A stretch of DNA of 64,000 nt. Source: Anniella stebbinsi. Taxonomy: Eukaryota; Chordata; Lepidosauria; Squamata; Anniellidae. Within the stretch, counting starts at the first letter, position 1; every line of letters starts with the position of its first letter. The notes beneath the pieces are model-generated. The model ran no database searches and was not told the DNA's origin. It saw only the letters and a program-made list of their open reading frames with translations. A program made the position numbers and the translations under genes. Below are positions 10,484-20,510 of the stretch, piece after piece. The DNA is taken from the NCBI GenBank assembly GCA_029215795.1, contig JARDYH010000001.1, positions 401,797,154-401,861,153 on the forward strand, given 5' to 3'.

Positions 10484-11060
10484 AGATGAATTACTTAAAA
10501 GCCAAATAATAAAAATAGGAAAATGATCTAGCATTTGACCCTTGAAAATCTATGGTATTTCTCCTGATTCTATGTGTTCTCCCAATATATACATTTGGAG
10601 CAGTAATTTAATTTAATAGCTGAAATGATTTGATGGCCCCTGCTGGCATACATGGAGAACATTGAGTTTCCCCCGTTTTATTTGGAACATTCCATGAGGT
10701 TAATATAATTTATCAAGGGGACAGAACTCTGTTAATTAGAATCCTGGCGTTGGGTCATTTCCCCCTATGGATTCTGCTTGGGGCAGTTAATTAATTACAA
10801 ATTAACTCAATCTGCCTTGGTCCATTAGGTCATTTCCTCATCGTTATATTTTTATTGTTTTTTCATTTATGGCAGAACTCGTTTTTCATGACTGACACTT
10901 TGGATCATTATGAGGTTTGAGCTTATACATTTTGGGTTGTGTGGTTCTGAAAATAAAGGGAAAAGATTTGCTTTTGAGGGTGATTCATTAAGAAGATTTT
11001 GGTCTTCATTGTTTTGTTTTTTGAAGTGCTTGATGTTTTAGGCACAGTACAAGTTGAAAT
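10484..11060. promoter_or_regulatory. Candidate conserved non-coding element (intronic)
   Basis: About 575 bp of AT-rich, repeat-free sequence. It holds homeodomain-type words (TTAATTAATTA at about 10788, CTGTTAATTAG, CAAATTAACTC), a TEAD-like GGAACATTCCATG near 10684, and a duplicated GGTCATTTCC at 10753 and 10828. The complexity differs clearly from neighbouring repeats. Regulatory function is inferred only; conservation across species was not tested. Confidence 0.35.
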
Positions 11061-11338
11061 AAGCAAACAAAAAAGCCAGTCCCTGCTGATCACTTACAAT
11101 CTACAAATAAGACGCAATGGGATATGAAATAGGAAGGGAAAGGAATAATTAAAACAAATAAAGCTGTTTAGAAAGGGCTCCTAATGCAGATGGAAACTGT
11201 AGTTGCTTGCCAGATGGGAGGATGGGGTCTCAGGAGGGGAAGGATTTACTCCTGTGTAGTAAAATGGCTGGTGGCTAGCTGAGATCAAGAACAATGGACA
11301 ATATTCTAAGATCATATGGTCTGGGCTGGCATCAAGGG

Positions 11339-11658
11339 TAGGCTGACCATCTGAAAAGGAGGACAGGGCTCATGTAACTTTAACAGTTGTAGAAAAAAGG
11401 GAATTTGAGCCAGTGTCATTTGTATGCAATTAGTATCTGATGAAATTCCCTCTTCATCACAACTGTTAAAGTTGCAGGGGCCCTGCCTTCTTTTGTATAT
11501 GGTCACTCTAGTATAGTGCATGCACCTTTAACTGTTGTGATGAAGAGGGAATTTCACCAGGAACTAATTGCATACAAATGACACTGGCTGAAATTCCCTT
11601 TTCTCTACAACTGTTAAAGTTATATGAGCCCTGACCTCCTTTTCAGATGGTCAGCCTA
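11339..11658. mobile_element. hAT-like MITE, TAGGCTGACC family, complete, 320 bp
   Basis: It begins TAGGCTGACCATCTG and ends CAGATGGTCAGCCTA, with the 8-bp TSD ATCAAGGG at 11331-11338 and 11659-11666. Four TTTAACAGTTG-type motifs sit in alternating orientation, as in the copy at 6947. Confidence 0.92.
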
Positions 11659-11736
11659 ATCAAGGGTAGTTTTGGCTGGGGACCAGCTGAGGACCCACTC
11701 CCCGCTGGGGCCCACTGACAAGACCCCCTGGAGTTG

Positions 11737-11802
11737 CTCTTCTTCTTCTCCTTCTCCTTCTCCTTCTCCTTCTCCTTCTCCTTCTCCTTCTTCTTCTTCT
11801 CC
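11737..11802. repeat. (CTTCTC)n / (CTT)n microsatellite
   Basis: A polypyrimidine tract of TTC and CTCCTT units. Its reverse frames give spurious poly-Arg and poly-Glu/Gly ORFs. Confidence 0.9.
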
Positions 11803-11822
11803 CTTGCAATGTGCTTGACTTG

Positions 11823-12219
11823 CAGTACCGCTGAAAGAACTGGGCATGTTTAGTCTGGAGAAGAGAAGATTGAGGGGAGACATGATAGCACTCTTCAAGC
11901 ACTTGAAAGGTTGTCACACAGAGCAGGGCCAGGATCTCTTCTCCATCATCCCAGAGTGCAGGACGCGGAATAATGGGCTCAAGTTACAGGAAGCCAGATT
12001 CCGGCTGGACATCAGGAAAAACTTCCTGACTGTTAGAGCAGTACGACAATGGAACCAATTACCTGGGAGGTCATGGGCTCTCCCACACTAGAGGCATTGA
12101 AGAGGCAGCTGGGCAGCCACCTGTCAGGGATGCTTGAAAGTGGATTCCTGCATTGAGCAGGGGGTTGGACTCGATGGCCTTATAGGCCCCTTCCAACTCT
12201 ACTCTTCTATGATTCTATG
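11823..12219 (+). mobile_element. CR1 LINE 3' region
   Basis: It starts GAACTGGGCATGTTTAGTC, includes GAGAAGATTGAGGGGAGAC and GGACATCAGGAAAAACTTCC, and ends CTCTTCTATGATTCTATG, the octamer repeat that terminates CR1. It is the longest sense CR1 copy in the window. The 246-bp ORF at 11846 is part of the element, not a host gene. Confidence 0.85.
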
Positions 12220-12577
12220 TGCGTTAGCATAAAGATACCCCCCCATGTGAAAAAAACTGGTCTGTAAATCTGCAGAACCTACATGACATGGAAAAAATCA
12301 GTTCACTGCAAAATTCTCAGGTCAGATTTATAGAAACCCAAACTCTACCCCCAACTTCCCAGAATGCTGCACTTTCTACTTTCCAGCAACATGCAGTCTA
12401 GGTTGCCTGAGATAAAGGTTTTGCTGCCGCAACCTCCTACTTCTCCAGTTAGTCCAGCCCAAAGCCCCTGGCCAGCAGAAATCTTGGCCCTTGGACATGG
12501 GGGGCGCTTGTAGCTACTGTCCCCAACTGTGCAATGGACTTGTTTTCAACTTTGCAGTTGAGAAACGTCTCACTAAT

Positions 12578-12872
12578 TATACAAAGGCTTGGATCTCATC
12601 TTAGCCTTACTTAAAGTAGACCCATTAAAATCCATGGGAACTAAGATGATCCTGTCCCACTGAAGTTCCATTGATTTTATTGGATCTAACCCAAAATATA
12701 CGTAGTGTTACTGAAACGGAGGAAAAGCACCAATGGTTGAATCCAGTGGGAACCCTACTTAGAGAAGACCCACTCAAATGAAGGGGACTTGGGTTAGTCA
12801 TGACTAAATTACATCCCATTCATTTCAATGGGTCTGCTCTAAGTAGGACCAACATTGGATTCAACCCTATGT
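12578..12872. repeat. Dispersed repeat with inverted GTAGACCCATT...AATGGGTCTRCTC arms
   Basis: TTAAAGTAGACCCATTAAAA near the left and TTTCAATGGGTCTGCTCTAA near the right form inverted arms. GTTAGTCATGACTAA in the middle is itself palindromic. Partial relatives lie at about 20520-20605, 34270-34345 and 45530-45680. Confidence 0.5.
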
Positions 12873-14610
12873 CATCTGAAAAGGGCTGCAGTTGATAGGT
12901 TTGGATATCCTAGATTCAATCCTAGTCTATGGGGTGGCTACTACCTTTCATTTTAGCTCCCCTCCCTAGGAGACTGTGAGGATAAGTAAAAATACAGCAT
13001 GTTGTACTTTGGGGCCATTTCACAGATTATGTGGCAACAAAGTAGTATTTGTAAGCAAATGCACAGGGTCCTGTATCCGATCCCTGCGTGTACCTTTGAT
13101 AAAATATGCATGCCTTAAATATTTATATAATTATTCAAGTTTGTCTGCTTTATGCATTACATGCTTTTAAGGTGTATACTTTACTCCTGTCCCCCCAGCT
13201 CCCACCCCAAAAACAAAACAAATAAAAAATGTACGAAGCATCCCATAATAATAACGAAGATTAATAATGAACCTCGAGTCACCACATTAGCTGAAAGCGA
13301 GGTGTTTTCCATTGAAAGGTGGCAAATGTGTGCTTCTAACGGCTAGTGTCCCTACCCCCCTCCTTTCCCTGAAATGAAAATTAAAATCGAATGGTGCTCC
13401 AAAAAATCTGTTCTTTTGAAAACTCAATGAAGTGTGACTAGATCAAATTCCAACCTCTCCCCTCTCCTCCTTTTTGGTATCCCCCAACCGACTCCATTTA
13501 AATGCCAGACATTTCTCCTGGTATTCACCCCAGGTTTCTCTTTCGTCTTGGTTTTTCACTTCATTGCTCTTCGTTTCTCTGGGATATAATTCCTTCCGCC
13601 CGTAAGGTCTCACCCTTTCTCGGTATTTATAGCCTGGTCTGTGCCTTCTTCCCCTACCGCTCAGCAACATCAGACATATTTAGCTTTTGTGGATCATTCC
13701 TCAGTCCTTCTGGCCTCCCAGCCTGGATTTCCTCTAAATGGCTTGTACGTCTTCAGGGCTTGCCGTGAACGGTGTGGAGACTTGGTTTCGGATCTGGCAT
13801 GCCCGCAAATATTTCTTTCGAATCCGTGCAACGTTGAAAGTCATTGAAACTCCACGTTCACGACGTTTACACCCCTCCCCCTCCCCCTCCCCCGTTTATG
13901 ATGAAAGAACTTCAGCTTCATTGCCAGATTTTTATTTCAGCCTTCTTCTTTCTCCAACTTTTTTGCAAAGCCAGGAGTTGCCAATTAGAAAGCAGGGGAT
14001 CAAAATGGCTCTAATCCATATTGCCTTGAAGTGGACATGTGCCCCTAAGTGCTGGCAGAAGTGGGCTTCTCCGCCCCTCCTTCCACAGCAGGCCCCCCGG
14101 ACCTCTGAAAATATTACACAGGGAGCATTTCTACACTTGGGAAAATCTGGCCTTTCTGCTTCTGTTTTCGTCACACGATCACAATGTGCTCCCTTTCCCC
14201 CTTTATCTTCCCTGTTTATCTATATGTTTCATTTATACAGCCACAATATGGCGATGTAGTTTGCCTTGTCTAATCGCAGGATTTCCTCTTTTCATACTGA
14301 AATGGAAAATGGGTCTTTTTGTTACTAGTTTATTTCCATTTCAAACTAAGCCACAGAAATCCTTGGAAAGTACGAGAGAGGCGCTGGAGGTTAAAGGCAT
14401 CATGTAAACAGCCCGCAAACTTCCGTGAGTGGCCCATCACTCATTTACAAGAGCCCAGAGAGTCAGGAGACCCTGCTGAATGGGGGGGGAGTATAGTAGT
14501 TGCTGGGGATCATGGTATTTATTTATTAAATTTCTAATCTGCCCAATGACTGATGTTCTCTAATGAACTAGTGATCAGGAGGGTGGTATTGCACTCATGT
14601 CCTGCTTAAC

Positions 14611-14845
14611 AAAAGCCATGTTAGATCAGACCAAGGGTTCATCTATTCCAGCACTCTGTTCACACAGTGGCCAACCAGCTGTTGAGCAGTGACCAACGAA
14701 GCAGAACATGGTGCAACTGCACTCTGCTTGTGGACTTACAAGAGGCATCTGGTTGGCCACTGTGGGAACCAAATTCTGGACTACATGGACATTTTGTTTG
14801 ATCCAGCATGGATCTTCTTGTGTTCTTATGTCCTCATGTTCATAA
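14611..14845. mobile_element. Head-to-head pair of CR1/L3-like 3' fragments
   Basis: 14611-14690 reads antisense (ATCAGACCAAGGGTTCATC, CACACAGTGGCCAACCAGCTG minus its last base), while 14735-14845 reads sense (CATCTGGTTGGCCACTGTG, GATCCAGCATGGATCTTC). The two halves form an inverted pair around a spacer of about 45 bp. Confidence 0.55.
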
Positions 14846-15460
14846 ATATTCAGTATAGTTGGGGCACTAAAACCCAAGAGCCTCTCCCATCTTTCTGTGC
14901 AATTATTCATGTAATACCAGCTGGGTATTCAGGGATCCAATTTCATGAAAAGCTGAGATGTTGGATGCCAATTTCAGTCTAGATATAGTGCAGTTGATGA
15001 ATGGCTAACTTTGTTGGTGTGGAGGAGATAAGTGGCACAAAATCAAAATGGATATGCACACACACATACACACACATACATTTATTTCTTGAACTTTTCA
15101 GCCAACTAAGTCCTGGTAGGTTTAATTCAGTAATTGGAAATGTCTGGGAAGTTGCCTTATGAAAGCAAATGGAATTCATATATTGCACGACTTGGAGTCT
15201 CATAACGTCTGGTCATTTCATCAGGTCAAAGTAATGGTCTTGATTCTGAAAACTGATTTTCAGTGGGGGTGATATTTTGAAGTCGTTAATTTAGAATTAA
15301 TTTGTCTTACTGCAAAACTTGGCTTTTCCATGGTTGAGAACGATAGCTTTGGTTTTTGTGAGTCCTATGAGAAAAATGTGGAGCTTGGCCATGAGGAACT
15401 GTCCATGTGAAGATACAGAGTCTGGACCAGAGTTTGTTAAACCTCAAGTGACCTTTAACT

Positions 15461-15658
15461 GTTTATTTATTTGTCACATTTATACCCCTCCTTTCCTCCA
15501 AGGAGCTGAAAGCAGGGTATGTAGACCTTCTCATCTCCATTTTATTCACACAACAACCCTGTGAGGTAGATTAGGCAGAGAGTCAGACTGAGTACTAGAA
15601 CCTGAATTTCCTAAGTCCCAGTCCAATGTTCTAACCACTACACCACACTAGCTGTCTA
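15461..15658 (-). mobile_element. tRNA-derived SINE, nearly complete, antisense
   Basis: Reverse order of the usual body: CCTTTCCTCCAAGGAGC, ACAACAACCCTGTGAGGTAG, CCCAGTCCAATGTTCTAACC and CACTACACCACACTAG, the last two being the complement of the tRNA-like A-box region. Confidence 0.75.
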
Positions 15659-15879
15659 AATCGTGTTGCAGGCAGAGACCTTCTCCAACCCTGTTACATG
15701 AGATACTTCTAGCTCAGCAGTTCCCAATGAGGTGAACGGCCTGCCTGCTTGCTCAGTCTGCTGTTCAGGTGTTCAATGTTGTTGGGCAAGTTCATGGTTC
15801 TTCTTTCTCTTTAAACCAGAGTTGAACAGGACAGCCCTTCAAATCAAGGACCGTCCTCTGTAAAGTAGGACACATGGAC

Positions 15880-15962
15880 ACCCTACTGGGGATTGAACCT
15901 GGGACCTTCCATATATCAAGCAGAGCCTCTACCACTGAGCTTTGGCCTTCCTCCAAATCATT
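15880..15962 (-). mobile_element. tRNA-related SINE fragment (A and B boxes visible)
   Basis: On the - strand AAAGCTCAGTGGTAGAGGC (A box) precedes CCCAGGTTCAATCCCCAGT (B box), spaced as in a tRNA. The sequence runs on into unrelated DNA and lacks a tRNA 3' half, so it is a SINE or tRNA-pseudogene piece. A similar diverged piece lies near 17112-17165. Confidence 0.6.
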
Positions 15963-16477
15963 ATCTAGTTATCTCTTTGATTTTGTCCTACTTTTGAGCT
16001 CCCAAAGAGGTTAATGGCAAAGATCTCTAGCCATTTTTAATTAGGGAGATCCAAGGGAAATCATGTAGGCTGTATTCTACCATAAGAAAATCTGCTCTGC
16101 TGTTCTAGCCAAGACCTGCAAAGGCACCACAATAGTTGACAAGCCCCTGGCACCTTTTAAAAAAAAATCTATTTAATTAACATCTTTGTTTATGTCATTA
16201 CAGTTTGATACATAACTTTCAACATGTGGGACGACTTGCGTTTTCACTTTCTTTGCTGGTTTCGGTTGGCTTACGATGCAGCTCCAGTATACCTCCCTTG
16301 ACACACCCAGTCAAATTTTTGGCTCCAGGTTTTGAATGACTTCTGCAATCCCAAATCTGTTGCATGTGTGAGCAGAAAAGTGATTTGTTCAGCTGTTTGC
16401 ATGGCAAAGTGGTTGTCTTGCTGCTCCATGGCACAGCCAAATCAATGTTCAGTGCATGATCCGGGCCTGATTTAAAG

Positions 16478-17036
16478 TGCTGGTATTAACATTCAAAGCC
16501 CTAAACGGTTTGGGCCAGGTTATCTGAAGGAACGCCTCCTCCTATATGTACCTGCCCGGACCCTTAGATCATCCTCGGGAGTCCTTTTCCGTGAGTCCCT
16601 TCCAAAGGAAATGAGGCAGGCAACTACCAGGAGGAGGGCCCTCTCTGCTGTGGCCCCCCGGCTGTGGAATGAGCTCCCTAGAGAGGTTTTCCTGGCATCT
16701 ACTTTATACTCTCTTAGACACCAGGTGAAGACCTTTTTGTTTTCTCAGTGTTTTAACAGTTCTTCAGTTTGATTCTTAAACTTGCTGTTTAAATTTTTAT
16801 TTAAATTTTTTATTTTAAATCTGTATTGAGTTCTGCATGGCTGCTCAGTTTGTATCCTGTTTGGGCTTTTATACTGTATTTTCAATCATGTTTTTATACT
16901 GTTGTTGTTTTGTATTTTGATTAGTTTTTATAGTTTTAATTTTTGTAAACTGCCCAGAGAGCTTCGGCTATTGGGTGGTATAGAAATGCAATAAATAAAT
17001 ATTGGGTGGTATAGAAATGCAGTAAATAAATAAACA
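16478..17036 (+). mobile_element. L2-like LINE, end of ORF2 plus 3' UTR
   Basis: The frame near 16635-16740 reads RRRALSAVAPRLWNELP then STLYSLRHQVKTFL, the same C-terminal signature as the copy at 3535. The 3' end GAGAGCTTCGGCTATTGGG leads into AATAAATAAAT. The last 30 bp (ATTGGGTGGTATAGAAATGC) are tandemly duplicated, probably at insertion or by slippage. Confidence 0.8.
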
Positions 17037-17199
17037 AAGAAATAAATGGTGGAATGGCTGGATAAAGGAAATGGCAACCTCATCTCATACTGGGAAACAG
17101 TTATAAGGTGGAACCATAGGGGCTGTAGCTCATGCCGTGCATGCAGAAGTAGCATCAGGAAGCTTCAGTAGCAAATTCTGGGAAAGACTTTTCCTTTGC

Positions 17200-17590
17200 C
17201 TGATCCCAGGGATGTTTGAGAAATTCATTTCAGTTCTTTTTTGAGCAGAATTTTCCAAATCTACACCTTCTGGACCGAACACGGGCTCAGATGCAATATG
17301 TGGTCAAAGTCCGTACCTTTCCAAACTTGTAACGTGATTCAGGGACCCCCCTCCCCAAAATGTGTTGGGCAGCATGCACACCTTTGAAAAATGTGCCTGA
17401 AAAAACATGTACTTTGAAAAAAGATGTGGACAAACAGGAGAAGAATGTATACATTTAAAAAATGCACACAATTGATTTGTCAATTTGGAAGAATATGCAT
17501 GGATTTTCATATGAAAAAAAGAAAAAGAAAAGAAAAAAGCAAGGCTTGCAAGCTAATATGGACTTGAGTCACAATGAGGTTCGAGGTGGA
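17200..17590. repeat. TGCATTTTTCAAAA-rich dispersed repeat, copy 2
   Basis: It starts CAGGGATGTTTGAGAAATTC and carries ACCTTTGAAAAATGTGCC, ACATGTACTTTGAAAA and AAATGCACACAATTG words. The beginning matches the copy at 50766. Confidence 0.5.
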
Positions 17591-17836
17591 TTTTGGTGAG
17601 CTCCAGTTCTGCTTGTTTGCACATGCCTTCCCGACACCCTGGGGAGCTGTGGTCACTTGGAGCAGAGAGTGCAACAGAAGTGGAGGATCTCTTTCAGCCT
17701 CTGGGTTGACTTCAATTTTGGAGAAGCTCCTGGGGCCTCAGTACCAAAAATACCAGCATGTTCTAACTTCAAGCTCTTCGTGCCAGTGACGAAGACTTCG
17801 GAGAAGCATTTCACCCTTTTCGAATGGGGGGATAAC

Positions 17837-18498
17837 TAGGGGTGTGCAAGGGAGGAAAAATCGGATTGGAATTGGGACCTCGGATTTTTCCCTGGATCGG
17901 ATTGGACAAAATTGGAAGTCCCTTGGATCGGATCGGATCCGATTCCGATCCAAAAACCAGACGTCCAATTTTCAGATCGGATGCCATTTTATGTGTTTTC
18001 GCCATAGGCGTACATTGGGGGAAAGAAAGCTTTCCCCCAATGCAAGCTTATGTGGAAAACATGGGGGTGGGTGAGTGGGGACCTAACTCCCCCCACCCTG
18101 TCCCTCCCCCCACTCATTCTCCTTACCTGCCAGGGATGTCTGCTTCCTTCTGCTTCCGTCTGCTTCCGTCTGCTTCCGTCTGCTTCCGTCTGCTGGTCCC
18201 TTCAACTGAGAAACAAGCTTCGTGGCCTGCCTCTCAGTAGAGTGAAGCCTGATTCTCAGTAGAAGGGACCAGTGGGCGGCAGCGGACGGAAGCGGGTGAC
18301 CTCGGCAGGTAAGTGGGGACCTTCCCCTCCCCCCTCACACTCCTTACCTGCTGGGGCCATCCGGATCGGGTCCCTTTGGATTGGATTGGATCAGATCAGA
18401 TGGTCCAAATGATTGGGATCGGGATCGGATAATTTTATCTGATTTTGGCTGGATTGGGTCCGGATCGTGGATCAGAGCCAATACACTGCACATCTCTA
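17837..18498. mobile_element. hAT-like MITE, GGATC-rich family, complete, 662 bp
   Basis: It begins TAGGGGTGTGCAAGG and ends ACTGCACATCTCTA, with the 8-bp TSD GGGATAAC at 17829-17836 and 18499-18506. GGATTGG/GGATCGG words fill both subterminal zones. The CATTGGGGGAAAG hairpin lies at about 18012-18042. A tandem 10-mer and a diverged ACTGAGAAACAAGC hairpin sit in the middle. Confidence 0.9.
18139..18195. repeat. Tandem 10-bp repeat (TCTGCTTCCG)n inside the MITE
   Basis: About five and a half copies of a 10-mer, the first with T in place of the final G. The sister copies at 6738 and 19477 have only one or two units here, so this is a local expansion after or during transposition. Confidence 0.9.
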
Positions 18499-19476
18499 GG
18501 GATAACCCCTTACTAAGCTTGGAAGCCACCCTATAGGGGGAAATGGGTGGGCCCAAAGGAAGGGACGTAGCTGTCTTGGGGAGCCCAGAGGTCTGGATGG
18601 CAATCCAGGGTGGTGGTGGATTTGATGCCCAGGCCTGAAGTTCCCCACCTCCATAGTACAGAACTAGATGGATCAATGTTCTGACTCAGCATGGCAGCTT
18701 CCTGATGCCTGCTTTGCCACTTAGACTGCCCTAGCACTGTTTAGAAGGTGCTGGGTTCTAATGGCAAATTCTGGGTGCTGTGGATTGCCTCTGATTTCAT
18801 GCAGATCCCACGTGAGGTTGAAAGCGAGCATGTGGATTTGCTCACACAGCTTCTCCAAAGCCAAATTGCTGCATTCCTGGCATATATATTGTAATGTGCC
18901 TTTAATAATTCCCTGTAGATCAGAGTGTCATCCATTTTTCCACTCACAGAAATGTGTGCTTAGAAAGTGTGATAAAGCATTCCAGCCTGTCTTCGGTTCC
19001 AGTGTCAGTTCGTATAAGATGTGTTGCCTGAAGATCTGGTGCGTGAATGTGAAAAATACACCGTCCATTTGAAGGAATGTCACTTTGGAAAATTTATATG
19101 TCGGTTTAATTGCATGCAGGTTTTAGGAAGCCATGGGAATTGCCTTCTTCTGGAAGCCTTATTGAGGGAGATGGTATATGAATTCAAACAAACACCATAA
19201 AGTTTCTTCTCCCCAACCCCCAAATTACATAGCATTCAAAAGTCTAGGGGACACAGGCTGCCAGAAGGCAGATTTTAGTGGAATGTTTGTGCAGTCCAGA
19301 GCAGAATATTTTATTGGTGTATTTGTGTTTGCAAAAGGTTACCCCCTATTTAAACATAGAGAATATTTTCTTGGGACTGTTTTCTTAGGACTTTCCACAT
19401 ACATTTATCATTTTCGTATATTTTTAGCCCATCTTTCAGGGTACTGTATATACACAATCCTGAGGTGGGTTATATC

Positions 19477-20304
19477 TAGGGGTGTGCACGGACCCTCTGG
19501 ATTGGATCGGGACCCCGATCGGGACCTCCAAAATCATCCTGGATAGTTCAGGACAAAATTGGAGGTCCCTCGGATTAGATCGGACCCGATCCCGATCCAA
19601 AAATCGGACATCTGATTTTTGGATCGGCCACCATTTTAATTTTCCCCATAGACTTGCATTGGGGGAAAGAAAGCTTTCCCCCAATGCAAGTCTATGGGGA
19701 AAAATGGCAGCGCGTGGGTGAGGGGGGCCTAACTCCCTCCTCCCCCCTCGCGGTTCTTACCTCCCGGGGCCGTCTGCTGTGGACGGCCCCGGCAGGTAAG
19801 CCCCCTCCCCTGTGCTCCTTACCACCCGGGGCTGTCCGCTTCCATCCGCTGGCGCGCTACATCACCTGGCATGCTACATCACCTGGCGTGCTACTCTGGA
19901 GCAGGCTGCGAAGCCTGCTCACAGTAGTGCCCAGCGGCAGAGGGGAGCGGACGGCCCCGGCAGGTAAGCGGTAAGTGGACCCCCCTCCCTCCCTCCTCCT
20001 CCTCCCCGCGGAAGCCAGTGGGCACCCACCGATGGAAGCGGACAGCTCTGCCAGGGAAGCCCCCCCCCCGCTGTCAGCTTCCATCGGTGGGCGCCCGCTG
20101 GCTTCCGCCAATGGAAGCGGCGGCGGGTGCCAGCGGGCACCCGATGATCCTCCAATCCATTCCAATCTGGATCGGGTCCTTTCCGGATCAGATCAGATTG
20201 GCTCGAACGATCCAGCAGGGTGATCGGAAATTGGATAATTGTATCCTATTTCCCCTGGATCGGATCCGGATCGTGGATCGGACCCGATCCAGTGCACACC
20301 ACTA
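19477..20304. mobile_element. hAT-like MITE, GGATC-rich family, complete, 828 bp
   Basis: It begins TAGGGGTGTGCACGGACC and ends CAGTGCACACCACTA, with the 8-bp TSD GTTATATC at 19469-19476 and 20305-20312. It contains the GGATCGGA/TCCGATCC subterminal words and the CATTGGGGGAAAG hairpin near 19658-19690. The GC-rich interior (about 19735-20140) has imperfect inverted repeats of GGAAGC and GGCGCCCGCTGG type. It is the longest family member here. Confidence 0.92.
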
Positions 20305-20312
20305 GTTATATC

Positions 20313-20400
20313 CCACCATTTAGGAGAATCTTCTCAAGGTGGTTTACAAAATAAACATTAAAATCAATACAATAAATATATAATACAATAATCACTTGTG
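20313..20400 (-). mobile_element. LINE 3' tail fragment, antisense, split by the 828-bp MITE
   Basis: GGTGGTTTACAAAATAAAC followed by an AATACAATAAATATAT-type tail resembles the antisense end of a LINE. The MITE TSD sits at its left edge. Confidence 0.4.
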
Positions 20401-20414
20401 AATTTCTTTGTTTC

Positions 20415-20510
20415 AGAGGTGGAGTACCTATGGCCCACTGGATGATCTTGGACTTCAATGCCCATCAACCCCAGCCAGCATGGGCACAAGTTCTCCACCC
20501 CTGATTTGTT
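20415..20510. repeat. Short dispersed repeat of the 'TGCCCATCAACCCCAGCCAGC' type
   Basis: GGTGGAGTACCTATGGCCC, TTGGACTTCAATGCCCATC and CCCCAGCCAGCATGG. Related copies lie near 28925-29010, 36285-36370 and 38385-38518 (GTTGTAGTCCAACACACC; GGACTGCAATTCCCATAAT). This is a common amniote interspersed repeat that I cannot name with confidence. Confidence 0.5.

Noticed and set aside
11656..11917. Frames encoding poly-Arg and poly-Glu/Gly
   Set aside because: Direct product of the (CTTCTC)n microsatellite at 11737-11802.
13502..14407. Cluster of overlapping 70-170-codon frames on both strands
   Set aside because: Compositions are Pro/Ser/Phe-rich without domain motifs, and several frames overlap on both strands. 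The pattern fits pyrimidine-rich non-coding DNA.
15880..15962. Possible tRNA gene because A-box and B-box words are present
   Set aside because: No 3' acceptor half and no intact cloverleaf. It fits a tRNA-derived SINE fragment.
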